Notes: generated by a model from the letters alone, not told the origin. 6,849 nucleotides of DNA from Verrucomicrobiota bacterium (GCA_023430565.1 JAEZAD010000004.1:1-6849); one strand, 5' to 3'. Positions 1 to 6,139 are shown, counted from the stretch's first letter. Translations and numbers: made by a program.

Positions 1-212
1 GCGAAGGCGCTGAAGACCCAGCTCATTTGCTCCTTCGAAAGATCGAGGTCGCGCATGATGTCGGGGGCGAGCGCGCCGAGGCAGGCGCGGTCGAGGTAGG
101 TGATCATCGCGAGTGCGACGACGAGGGAGACGACGCGAAAGCGGACGCGCGTGGGGCGTTCGTTTGCGGAGTTGGCAGCGGGGGAAGCTGGGGCGGGTGG
201 GTGGGGTGACAC
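1..212 (-). CDS. MFS transporter, N-terminal fragment (ACS/hexuronate type)
   Basis: Partial gene; only the first 70 residues lie in the window and the rest continues past position 1. The translation from a GTG at 212-210 has a Pro/Ala-rich cytoplasmic tail (about residues 1-22), then the first membrane helix (about 27-45) with the motif TYLDRACLGALAPDIMRDL and the following KEQMSWVFSAF. This closely matches the start of anion:cation symporter family MFS proteins, which import hexuronates, glucarate and similar organic anions with protons across the inner membrane. The GTG start has no Shine-Dalgarno sequence. The first in-frame ATG (107-105) would cut into helix 1, so the GTG is preferred. 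It lies 87 bp downstream of the sugar isomerase-like gene on the same strand, which suggests co-transcription and a sugar or sugar-acid substrate. The family call is firm; the substrate is inference. Confidence 0.85.
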   Translation of the reverse strand, partial: MSPHPPAPASPAANSANERPTRVRFRVVSLVVALAMITYLDRACLGALAPDIMRDLDLSKEQMSWVFSAF

Positions 213-230
213 GAGGGGGCGTGTGGGTTG

Positions 231-238
231 AAAAAAAA
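231..238 (-). promoter_or_regulatory. T8 tract in the isomerase-MFS intergenic gap
   Basis: Eight A on the plus strand read as eight T in the direction of transcription, 18 bases before the MFS GTG start and about 60 bases after the isomerase stop. No strong hairpin precedes it; only a 4-bp GCGG/CCGC stem further upstream is visible. It could be a weak terminator or attenuator tail, or an unstructured U-rich leader that helps ribosomes load where no Shine-Dalgarno exists. Its function is not established. Confidence 0.25.
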
Positions 239-299
239 GAGCGAGCCGGAAAGCAGATGGGCGCGGCGGGCGGAAGCACCGCAGGACCGCGCGCGAGGA

Positions 300-1193
300 T
301 CAAGCGGCGTCTGCGGCTTGTTGGGCGAGGGTGGAGAAGGCGGCGCGAAGTTGGTCGGGGGTGCCGTCGGCTTCGATGCCGATGTGACCGGTGTAGCCGC
401 CGCGGGCGAGGGCGGCGAAGTAAGGACGAAAGTCGTCGCCGGCGACGCCGGGGAGCGTGCGGTTTTGTTTTTCGGCGAGTTCGACGAGGCCGACGAAAGG
501 CGTGGCGCGGGCGAGGTCGGCGGGGGTGTCGCCCATCACGGCCATGTGGTAGAAATCGGCGAGAACGCGGATGTGCGGGTGGTCGGCGGCGCGGACGACG
601 TGGAGGACCTCGTCGAGGCGGTTGAGGTAATTGCACTCGGCAGTGCGTTGTTGTTCGACGGATACGACGATGCCGTGTTGGGCGGCGAGGGGACCCATGG
701 CGCGGAGGAGCGCGATGAATTGTTCGTCGGCGCGGGCGCGGGGCCAGTTGGGCGGAATTTGGCGGGACGTGTTGCTGCCGAAGCCGATGAATTGGCCGCC
801 GACGGAGGCGAGGCGGCGGAAGGCGGTTTCGGCGAAGGCGAGAACGGCGGCGTGGTCGGCGTCGGGTCCGGTGCAGCGCAGGCGCGGATGGCGAAGGAAG
901 ACGTTGCAGCCGAGGACGGGGAGCGGGGAGGCGGCGGCGAGGGCGTGTTGGGCGGCGAACTCGGAGTCGGGCGAGTCGGGCATCAAAAAGCCGGCGACGG
1001 GCGGGACGATGTAATCGGCGCCGGCGGCTTTCATTTCGGCGGCGCGGGAGAGCGGGGCGGTGATGCCGAAGCCGGCGAAAGGATGCTGGCGGGTGGTGGG
1101 CGAGGCGGCGCGGAGGAGTCGCGGTGCAACTGAGAATGCGGCGGCGGCGAGGGTGGTGTGGCGGAGGAAATCGCGGCGGTTGGGGTGGGGCAC
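300..1193 (-). CDS. Tat-exported sugar phosphate isomerase/epimerase-like protein (TIM barrel)
   Basis: About 297 residues from a GTG at 1193-1191. The N-terminus carries a twin-arginine signal (NRRDFLRHTTLAAAAFSVAP, residues 5-24) ending near LLRAA, so export to the periplasm is expected. The body reads as a xylose isomerase-like TIM barrel of the sugar phosphate isomerase/epimerase superfamily: GFGITAPL (about 41-48), GADYIVPPVAGF (about 58-69), VSVEQ with E180, VLADFYHM with D213 and H216, and a final GHIGIEADG with E274. These match the usual metal-binding Glu, Asp and Glu positions. The segment VELAEKQNRTLPG (236-248) aligns with the strand that normally carries a metal-ligand His, but Glu is there. 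Earlier in-frame starts exist (TTG at 1277, GTG at 1253); the later GTG was chosen because it gives a short, normal Tat n-region. None has a Shine-Dalgarno. The downstream MFS gene suggests carbohydrate use. The fold is confident; the substrate is unknown. Confidence 0.85.
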   Translation of the reverse strand: MPHPNRRDFLRHTTLAAAAFSVAPRLLRAASPTTRQHPFAGFGITAPLSRAAEMKAAGADYIVPPVAGFLMPDSPDSEFAAQHALAAASPLPVLGCNVFLRHPRLRCTGPDADHAAVLAFAETAFRRLASVGGQFIGFGSNTSRQIPPNWPRARADEQFIALLRAMGPLAAQHGIVVSVEQQRTAECNYLNRLDEVLHVVRAADHPHIRVLADFYHMAVMGDTPADLARATPFVGLVELAEKQNRTLPGVAGDDFRPYFAALARGGYTGHIGIEADGTPDQLRAAFSTLAQQAADAA

Positions 1194-1282
1194 GGGGGCA
1201 GGACGCAGCGACCGGGCGAGGGATGCACGGGCCGTGACGGCGCGCTGGCGCACGCCGCTGCGGTGGGAGGGAGGCAAAGGGG

Positions 1283-1298
1283 GTAACAGGTTGGTTAC
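1283..1298. promoter_or_regulatory. Small dyad GTAAC-N6-GTTAC in divergent promoter region
   Basis: A 5-bp inverted repeat, GTAAC/GTTAC with a 6-base spacer, sits in the 155-bp gap between the divergent isomerase-like and HAF-repeat genes, about 50 bases before the HAF start. It resembles the inner part of the palindrome at 6395-6413, which has GTAAC-N7-GTTAC, but the spacing differs by one base. It could be an operator for either gene. With only ten defined bases, chance is a real alternative. Confidence 0.3.
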
Positions 1299-1348
1299 GG
1301 AATGCGGTTTGGCGTTTGCAAGGGAGTGGCGAGGGTGGCCGCACCCCT

Positions 1349-2929
1349 ATGAAAATTCCGACGTTGGTTGTGTTGCTTCTTTCCCTGTTGTGGTCGGCGA
1401 CGGCGCGGGCGCAGTTTTCGTTTCGCGGTATTGGTGGTTTGGAGACGGCGCCGGTCGTCAGCTCTGCGCGGGGCGTGTCGGCGGACGGCGCGGTGTTCGC
1501 GTCGAGCGTGCTCGTGAGCGGCTCGTTTCGCGCGGCGCGTTGGACGGGGGGCGGCGGCTTCACGCTGCTCGGCGATCTGCCGGGAGGGACGATCATTGGG
1601 ATTTCGAATGGGATCTCGGCGAATGGGCAGGTGATCGTGGGCTCGAGTGGAAGCGCGAATGGGACGGAGGCGTTTCGCTGGAGCGCGGCGACGGGGATGA
1701 TCGGGCTCGGCGATCTGCCGGGCGAAGGCGTTTTTTCTTCGATGGCGCGGGCGGCGTCGGCGGACGGCGGCGTGATTGTGGGATTCACGCAGCGGACGAA
1801 GAACGGGGTTTCGCGCTACCGGGCGTTTCGATGGGCGGGCGGGACGATGGCGTCGCTCGGCACGTTGGGCGGAGCGGAGGATTTCAGCGTCGCGGTGGAT
1901 GTCTCGGCGGATGGGACGCGGATCGTCGGTGACAGTGTGAGCGATCGCGGGCGCGAAGTGTTTCTTTGGACGGCGGGGGGTGGGATGGTGGGGCTGGGGG
2001 ATTTGGCGGGCGGAGGGTTTTCGAGTTCGGCGACGGCGATCACGGCGGACGGGCGGGTGGTGGTGGGGTCGAGCCACAGTGCGCGCGGTTTCGAGGCGTT
2101 TCGTTGGATGGCGGAGACGGGGATGGTGGCGTTGGGGGCGTTGCCGGGACCGAGTTTTTCGAGTGTGGCGAACGATGTGTCGAACGATGGCAACGTGGTC
2201 GTGGGACTAGGATCGGGCGCGGGCGATGCGGGCGACGGCGTGGCGTTTGTTTGGTTTCCGGCGACAGGGATGCTGGATCTGCGGGAGTATTTGTTGGCGC
2301 ATGGGGTGAGCGCGGTGAGCGGCTGGCAGCTGTCGGAGGCGATGGCGGTGTCGGCGGACGGCAGGACGATCGTCGGGCATGGGATCAATCCGGCGGGATC
2401 GATCGAAGGGTGGGTGGCGACGATCGAGATCGATACGAGCACGCCGCCTCCGCCGCCTCCTCCTCCGCCGCCGGCGGATGTGGCGGAGACGTTTGGGCCG
2501 AATGCGTTTTCGGTGACGGCCGGCACGCGCGGGAGCGGAGGATTGAGCGAGCTACAGACGAGCAATAATGCGTATGTGACGCTGAGTTCGCGGGAGCGTG
2601 CGACGATGCAGATGACGGTCGATGGGCGAGCGGCGCGCGATGCGGCGGGGGTGTTGGACTTTGTGGTGGAAGCGGCGGCGCAGGGCAGCACGACGCGGCA
2701 GGAAGTGGCGTTGTTCGATTTCGAGGCGGGTGCGTGGGTGGCGCTGGATTCGCGGAACGCGAGTTCGGGGGATGCGGTGACGACGGTGCGCGTGACGAGC
2801 AATGCGGGACGGTTTATTCAGGCGGGCACGCAGACGGTGCGGACACGGCTGACGTGGTTTCCGTCGGCGAAGAAGAACAAGTCGACGACGGTGAAGATCG
2901 ATCGCGTGAGCTGGACGCGGACGCCGTAA
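1349..2929 (+). CDS. Secreted HAF-repeat protein with poly-proline linker and C-terminal beta-rich module
   Basis: 526 residues from the ATG at 1349. This start is preferred over one 33 bases upstream because it begins a clean Sec signal peptide (MKIPTLVVLLLSLLWSATARA, cut near residue 21). Residues about 22-360 hold seven HAF-type repeats of 40-55 residues. Each has a core such as VSADGRTIVG plus FRWTAGGGMVGLGDL-like strands, as in the 'probable extracellular repeat, HAF family'. The last unit (LREYLLAHGV...GWQLSEAMAVSADGRTIVG) has the usual ending of such proteins. Ten prolines (366-375) then link to a 150-residue C-terminal domain with VALFDFEAGAWVALDSR and GRFIQAGTQTVRTRLTW. I recall similar modules at the C-termini of planctomycete and verrucomicrobial secreted proteins. 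No PEP-CTERM, LPXTG or autotransporter barrel is visible. It is probably a cell-surface or secreted protein of unknown role. Its neighbours are divergent upstream and convergent downstream, so it is likely monocistronic. Confidence 0.9.
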   Translation: MKIPTLVVLLLSLLWSATARAQFSFRGIGGLETAPVVSSARGVSADGAVFASSVLVSGSFRAARWTGGGGFTLLGDLPGGTIIGISNGISANGQVIVGSSGSANGTEAFRWSAATGMIGLGDLPGEGVFSSMARAASADGGVIVGFTQRTKNGVSRYRAFRWAGGTMASLGTLGGAEDFSVAVDVSADGTRIVGDSVSDRGREVFLWTAGGGMVGLGDLAGGGFSSSATAITADGRVVVGSSHSARGFEAFRWMAETGMVALGALPGPSFSSVANDVSNDGNVVVGLGSGAGDAGDGVAFVWFPATGMLDLREYLLAHGVSAVSGWQLSEAMAVSADGRTIVGHGINPAGSIEGWVATIEIDTSTPPPPPPPPPPADVAETFGPNAFSVTAGTRGSGGLSELQTSNNAYVTLSSRERATMQMTVDGRAARDAAGVLDFVVEAAAQGSTTRQEVALFDFEAGAWVALDSRNASSGDAVTTVRVTSNAGRFIQAGTQTVRTRLTWFPSAKKNKSTTVKIDRVSWTRTP

Positions 2930-2991
2930 GGGCGGCGGAGATGCGGTGGGGATTGGGCGAAGGAGAATTTGGTCCGCGACCTCCCGGTGCT

Positions 2992-3087
2992 CTGGCTCGT
3001 GATCGTGCTGTTGCTCGTGATCTTGATCGTGCTCGTGATCGCTGGGGTGGCTGCGAAGAGCACGAGCACGATTACGAGCACGACCAA
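2992..3087. repeat. Mirrored degenerate hexamer arrays
   Basis: Positions 2998-3039 consist of seven consecutive hexamers of the form CGTGAT/CGTGCT with variants GTTGCT and CTTGAT. After an 18-base centre, 3058-3087 holds the reverse-complement type: GAGCAC, GAGCAC, GATTAC, GAGCAC and the degenerate GACCAA. The array fills most of the gap between two convergent genes. A 6-base period in a non-coding position points to slippage-type expansion followed by inversion or selection for pairing. Similar arrays may recur in the genome, but that cannot be seen here. Confidence 0.7.
3011..3087. terminator. Candidate bidirectional terminator hairpin between convergent genes
   Basis: Bases 3026-3037 pair perfectly over 12 bp with 3061-3072, with a 23-base loop. 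The stem extends outward to 3011/3087 with three mismatches and one G-T pair, giving 27 aligned positions. It stands 81 bases after the HAF-protein stop and 30 bases after the amidohydrolase stop, the expected place for a shared terminator. No U-tract follows on either strand, so a classical intrinsic terminator is not shown. It could instead protect mRNA 3' ends or be a by-product of the hexamer repeats. Confidence 0.45.
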
Positions 3088-3116
3088 GGGGCCGGAGCGG
3101 GTTCGCGCTGGATCGA

Positions 3117-4226
3117 TCAGTTGGGGAAGAGGGAGGCGTCGAGGCCGGGGATGAGGCGGAGGGCGTTCTTGTAGTAGATTTTTTTGAGAATGTCGTCGGG
3201 AAGGGCCATGCCATACATGGCCCAGAAGGCGTGGTATTTTTTGTGATACGGGAAGTATTCGTCGTCGGTCTCGAGCACGCGGAAGTAGGTCTGGTATTCA
3301 TCGGGCACCCAGCTGTCTTTGCCGAAGAGGATGCGGTCCTGGTATTTTTCGAAGAAGGCGCGGGCGGCGCGCGGCTGGCGTCCGAGTTCGGCGATGATGG
3401 CGCCCATCTCGATGTGCATGTTGGGGGTTTCGTCGAGCCAGCGGCCGAGGTTGGCGAGGTTGTTGGCCTGCCAGGCGAAGTGGGCGGCGATGAAGTTCGT
3501 GCGCGGGTGTTTTTTGAAGAGGTTGCGCTGTTCGCCCATGATGACCTCCCAGGGCGCGGGGTGGGTGGCGGTGCGGCGGCGGTTGGGGCGGAGGACGAGC
3601 TCGAGCCAGCGTTCGTTTTTTTCGTCGACGGGGTCCCAGAAGGATTTGGGCGCGCCGGTGTGAATGAGAACGGGGATGCCGAGGCGGGCGCAGGTTTGCC
3701 AGATGGGGTCCATGCGCGGGTCGTCGACGGGGACGCGGGCGCCGGTGGGATCTTTGACGGTGAGGCCGTAGCTCTCGAAGAATTTGAGGCCGCGGGCGCC
3801 GGCGGCGACGTCGGCTTCGAGTTGCTGGACGGCGCGATCGATCCAGTCGTCGGTGCCGTAGCCGTCGAAGTTGATGTTAGCGAAAAGGACGAGGCGTTGG
3901 GGGGCGTGGGATTTGCGGATGCGTTCGGCGGTGCTGGCGAGCTGGGCGCCGGAGCGGCCGGAGAGGTTGACCATGATGGTCATGTTGAGCTCGTCCATCT
4001 GGCGCGTGAGGGCTTCGAGGTCCTGGGTGAGCATGTTCCACTGGTGATTGTGGACGTCGATGAACGGGAACTTGGCGCGGGTCAGTTTGTGTTCGGGGAC
4101 GACGAGGGTGGACGTGGGGTTGTAGGTCTCGAAGTCCATCGATTCGCGCTGAGCGAGGGCCGTGGACGGCGCGAGCGCGGCGAGGGTGAGGGCGAAAAAG
4201 GAGAGGGCGCGAAGGGGACGGTGCAT
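3117..4226 (-). CDS. Secreted amidohydrolase (Amidohydro_2-like metal-dependent hydrolase)
   Basis: 369 residues from the ATG at 4226-4224, chosen because it opens a Sec signal peptide (MHRPLRALSFFALTLAALAP...ALAQ, about residues 1-26). A longer reading from 4283 only adds an unlikely polar extension. The mature part is a TIM-barrel metal hydrolase of the amidohydrolase superfamily, nearest the Amidohydro_2 (ACMSD / 2-pyrone-4,6-dicarboxylate lactonase-like) group. Metal-site motifs appear in order: FIDVHNH with H59 and H61, GLKFFESYG with K148, VLIHTG with H189, AAHFAW with H249 and FGKDSW with D304. All expected ligands are present, so it should be active. Members hydrolyse or decarboxylate cyclic or aromatic substrates; the substrate here is unknown, and the signal peptide places it outside the cytoplasm. 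No Shine-Dalgarno is visible. The methyltransferase gene lies 141 bp upstream on the same strand, but a hairpin between them argues against a tight operon. Confidence 0.88.
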   Translation of the reverse strand: MHRPLRALSFFALTLAALAPSTALAQRESMDFETYNPTSTLVVPEHKLTRAKFPFIDVHNHQWNMLTQDLEALTRQMDELNMTIMVNLSGRSGAQLASTAERIRKSHAPQRLVLFANINFDGYGTDDWIDRAVQQLEADVAAGARGLKFFESYGLTVKDPTGARVPVDDPRMDPIWQTCARLGIPVLIHTGAPKSFWDPVDEKNERWLELVLRPNRRRTATHPAPWEVIMGEQRNLFKKHPRTNFIAAHFAWQANNLANLGRWLDETPNMHIEMGAIIAELGRQPRAARAFFEKYQDRILFGKDSWVPDEYQTYFRVLETDDEYFPYHKKYHAFWAMYGMALPDDILKKIYYKNALRLIPGLDASLFPN

Positions 4227-4341
4227 GAGGGGATTCGGGGGATGTCGCGGGCCTGACGAAGCGTGGCGGGAGTGGTCACGCATGGGCGCGGAGAATTTTC
4301 GGCGCGCGAGGGGAGCGAGGCGTCAGGCGCGCGGGCGATGC

Positions 4342-4363
4342 GGCGCGGTGGGGGTGCCGCGCC
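4342..4363 (-). terminator. GC hairpin just after the methyltransferase stop
   Basis: GGCGCGG at 4342-4348 pairs with CCGCGCC at 4357-4363 around an 8-base loop, giving a 7-bp all-GC stem. In the minus direction it begins four bases after the TGA of the methyltransferase gene, a good place for a terminator or 3'-end stabiliser. No run of U follows, so it is only a candidate. In DNA this GC-rich, 7-bp hairpins also arise by chance. Confidence 0.35.
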
Positions 4364-4367
4364 TCCC

Positions 4368-5123
4368 TCAGGCAGTCACGGGCGGGAGGGTTTTTCGCGC
4401 GACGGCGAAGATGGAGGTGCCCCAGGCCCAGGAGCCGTCGGCGCGGAGCCAGGCGTGTTCGACGGCGGCGAGGGCGCCGAGGGATTTGTTGACGAGGGGC
4501 GGGTAGTCTTTGACGTCGGAGGTGTCGCGGGACGTGCGGAAGAGTTTTCGTTTCGCGAACGCGAGGGGGAAAGGGAGGGCGTTGAGGTGGGTGAGGCGCG
4601 AGGGAGTGAAACGTTGGGCGTGGAGGAGGGCGGCGATCTCGCGGCGGTTGAAGCGGTGTTTGGTGTGAACGGCGTCGTCGTGATACGACCACATCCACAT
4701 GTAAGCGGGGACGTTGAGGACGAGGAGCCCGCCGGGGCGGAGGACGCGGGCGAATTCGGCGATGGCGGGTGACGCGTCGTCGATCTGGCAGAGGACGTCG
4801 GCGGTGACGAGGGCATCGAAGGAGGCGTCGGCGAACGGGAGCGCGGTGATGCTGCCTTGGTGGATCGGGACGGCTGGGCCGAGGCGTTGGCGGGCGAGGT
4901 CGCAGGCGATGGCGGAGTAGTCGAGGCCGGTCCAGCGGCGGTGCGGGGCGAGCGGGCGCAGGCGAAGGACGAGGCCGCCGGTGCCGCAGCCGGCGTCGAG
5001 GATTTGGGCGTCGGGCGGGAGGCGGGCGGCGTCGAGCTCGCGTTGGAAATGTGCGTGCAGCGAGCGGAAATACCACATGCGGTCCTCGATGGCGGCGAGT
5101 TTGAGGTATTCGTCGGGTTGCAT
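4368..5123 (-). CDS. Class I SAM-dependent methyltransferase
   Basis: 251 residues from the ATG at 5123-5121 (MQPDEYLKLAAIEDRMWYF). This start is preferred because the extension back to 5180 is low-complexity and homologues of this type begin with this kind of 'Y..LA..ED..WWF'-like segment. The Rossmann methyltransferase motifs are clear: motif I ILDAGCGTGG (41-50), the acidic strand end GLDYS (66-70) that would bind the SAM ribose, VPIHQGSITALPF with the following strand FDALVTADVL (102-111), and VLRPGGLLVLNVPAY (127-141). The next segment MWMWSYHDDAVHTKHRFNRRE is characteristic of a methyltransferase group often found in surface-polysaccharide or lipid gene sets. The substrate cannot be told from sequence. 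No signal peptide or membrane helix is seen, so it is cytoplasmic. No Shine-Dalgarno precedes the start. A TAATAT at 5231-5226 could be a -10 element about 100 bases upstream, but no matching -35 was found. Confidence 0.85.
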   Translation of the reverse strand: MQPDEYLKLAAIEDRMWYFRSLHAHFQRELDAARLPPDAQILDAGCGTGGLVLRLRPLAPHRRWTGLDYSAIACDLARQRLGPAVPIHQGSITALPFADASFDALVTADVLCQIDDASPAIAEFARVLRPGGLLVLNVPAYMWMWSYHDDAVHTKHRFNRREIAALLHAQRFTPSRLTHLNALPFPLAFAKRKLFRTSRDTSDVKDYPPLVNKSLGALAAVEHAWLRADGSWAWGTSIFAVARKTLPPVTA

Positions 5124-5236
5124 GCGCGCGGGAGCGGAAAGGCGCGAGAGTGCGAGGGGAAGCGGGGCTGCGGCAAGCAAGCAGCGGCGGGGGCTCGGGC
5201 TGGGGGGCGGAGCGGAGGGGTCGTGATATTACCTCC

Positions 5237-5320
5237 CGCGAAACACGCGAAAGGACGCGAGAAGCTGAAGGCGGATGTTTCGAGGCGAGGCGCGGAGGAG
5301 ACACGCGAAGAGGCGCGGGG
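5237..5320. repeat. Degenerate CGCGAAA-type intergenic repeat
   Basis: Three near-identical units run in tandem: CGCGAAACA (5237-5245), CGCGAAAGGA (5246-5255) and CGCGAGAAG (5256-5264). Related units return at 5304-5313 (CGCGAAGAGG) and 5314 onward (CGCGGGG), with GGCGAGGCGCGGAGGAGACA between. This resembles the 'CACGAAAGACACGAAAG' type of dispersed intergenic repeat found in several phyla, here GC-shifted. That likeness is from memory. Function is unknown. Confidence 0.45.
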
Positions 5321-5426
5321 TGGGACGGACGATGAGGAGCGCGACGGTGGAGGGATGCTCGCGGGCACGGAAGGGCCAGCGAGCGTGCGTGGCGCAGAGG
5401 CGCCCGCGGGCGGCGGGCTACTCGGA

Positions 5427-5449
5427 GCGTTTCGAGTTTTTTCGAACGC
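5427..5449 (-). terminator. Candidate hairpin after the GspB-like gene
   Basis: GCG (5427-5429) plus TTCGA (5431-5435) pair with TCGAA (5442-5446) plus CGC (5447-5449), an 8-bp stem with one bulged T at 5430 and a six-base loop that is A-rich in the direction of transcription. It lies about 43 bases past the TAA of the GspB-like gene. No U-tract follows it, so termination is only suggested. Confidence 0.3.
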
Positions 5450-5491
5450 GGGTGGCAGGCGCCGGGGCGTTGGTGCGCGGAGCTGGCGCGG

Positions 5492-6139
5492 TTATTCGGC
5501 GGCGATGGAGCTGCCGGTGCGGAGGCCGAGGGTGTGCTCGCGGCCGTTGACGCGGATGACGGCGCGGTCGGCGTCGGGGTCGTAGCTCACGGCGGTGATG
5601 CCGGCGACGGATTTGCCGACGGGAACCCAAACGCTGCGTTGATCGCTGCGGCGGGTGATGCCGAGAAGGGTGTTGTTGCCGAGGGCGGACATGCCGACGA
5701 GTTCGAAGTCGGCAGAAACGGGCGACGCGGACTCGGGAAGAGGTTCGGCGGACACGAAGGGAGATTCGGACGCGGAGTCGGGCGAACGCTCGGAGGCGGA
5801 GTCGGACGGCAGGGACGTTTCGGGAATCTCGGAGGGAGCGAAGGTGGAGCGTGGTGCGGTGGCGGACGCCGGGGAAGAGTCGGCAGAGGTGGATGAGGCG
5901 AGGGAAGCGGAGTCGGCGGCGGGGCGGTTGCGCACGACGATGAGAATGATGACCGCGAAACAGGCGAGGAGGACGGCGGTGTTGATGACGGCGAGCGGCA
6001 CCGACTGGAGCTGGCGCGAGTGGCGGCGTTTTTCGGCGCGGTATTTCGGATGCTCGACGGGGAAACCGGCCGCGCGGGCGGCGGCTTCTTCGGCGCGTTC
6101 GCGCTCGGCTTTGATGAGGGCTTCGTTGATCAGGCTCAT
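5492..6139 (-). CDS. GspB/PilP-like inner-membrane assembly protein
   Basis: 215 residues from the ATG at 6139-6137. The first residues, MSLINEALIKAERERAEEAA, match the 'MSxINEALKKAQ' cytoplasmic start of GspB/ExeB-type proteins linked to type II secretion and type IV pilus systems. One membrane helix follows (about 48-69, PLAVINTAVLLACFAVIILIVV), then a Ser/Pro/Glu-rich periplasmic linker (about 74-143). The compact C-terminal domain (about 145-207) has FELVGMSALGNNTLLGI, VWVPVGKSVAGITAVSYD and AVIRVNGREHTLGL, a pattern like the T2SSB/PilP-type beta domain that contacts secretin or platform partners. A longer reading up to 6748 exists but its extension is low-complexity and crosses the regulatory region, so the short start is used. 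The start has no Shine-Dalgarno. No other secretion genes are in view, so assignment to a specific system is inference. A generic single-pass membrane protein is the alternative. Confidence 0.72.
   Translation of the reverse strand: MSLINEALIKAERERAEEAAARAAGFPVEHPKYRAEKRRHSRQLQSVPLAVINTAVLLACFAVIILIVVRNRPAADSASLASSTSADSSPASATAPRSTFAPSEIPETSLPSDSASERSPDSASESPFVSAEPLPESASPVSADFELVGMSALGNNTLLGITRRSDQRSVWVPVGKSVAGITAVSYDPDADRAVIRVNGREHTLGLRTGSSIAAE

Larger units (their letters stand above)
5124..5491. other. 368-bp intergenic region, non-coding
   Basis: This stretch separates the methyltransferase start from the end of the GspB-like gene, both on the minus strand. Reading frames here are low-complexity, Arg/Gly-rich and match no family I know, so I treat them as spurious. 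It holds a degenerate repeat (5237-5320), a perfect 12-base GC palindrome at 5401-5412, a hairpin at 5427-5449, and a small AT-rich spot GATATTA at 5225-5231 that could serve a minus-strand promoter. I see no tRNA or recognised RNA gene. Confidence 0.6.

Noticed and set aside
228..1133. 301-residue plus-strand reading frame opposite the isomerase gene
   Set aside because: Gly/Ala/Glu-rich low-complexity product with no family features; the minus strand encodes a full Tat-signal TIM barrel here.
1973..2000. Dense G-run that could be called a G-quadruplex
   Set aside because: It encodes the HAF repeat residues GGGMVGLGDL with G-ending codons, so codon bias explains it.
1816..2802. 328-residue minus-strand reading frame opposite the HAF gene
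   Set aside because: Ser/Pro/Ala-rich shadow caused by GC-biased third positions; the plus strand has signal peptide and repeats.
2969..3154. Possible 61-residue membrane peptide
   Set aside because: Its hydrophobic run comes directly from the hexamer repeat, with no ribosome binding site and a frame that ends inside the amidohydrolase gene.
3231..4256. 341-residue plus-strand reading frame opposite the amidohydrolase
   Set aside because: Gly/Val/Glu-rich shadow; the metal-binding motifs are in the minus frame.
4276..5304. 342-residue Arg/Pro-rich minus-strand frame and a 330-residue Ser/Pro-rich companion
   Set aside because: Frame-shifted shadows of the methyltransferase gene with no domain signal.
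5401..5412. 12-base palindrome CGCCCGCGGGCG
   Set aside because: No loop and no adjacent structure; palindromes of only G and C this short are expected in such DNA.
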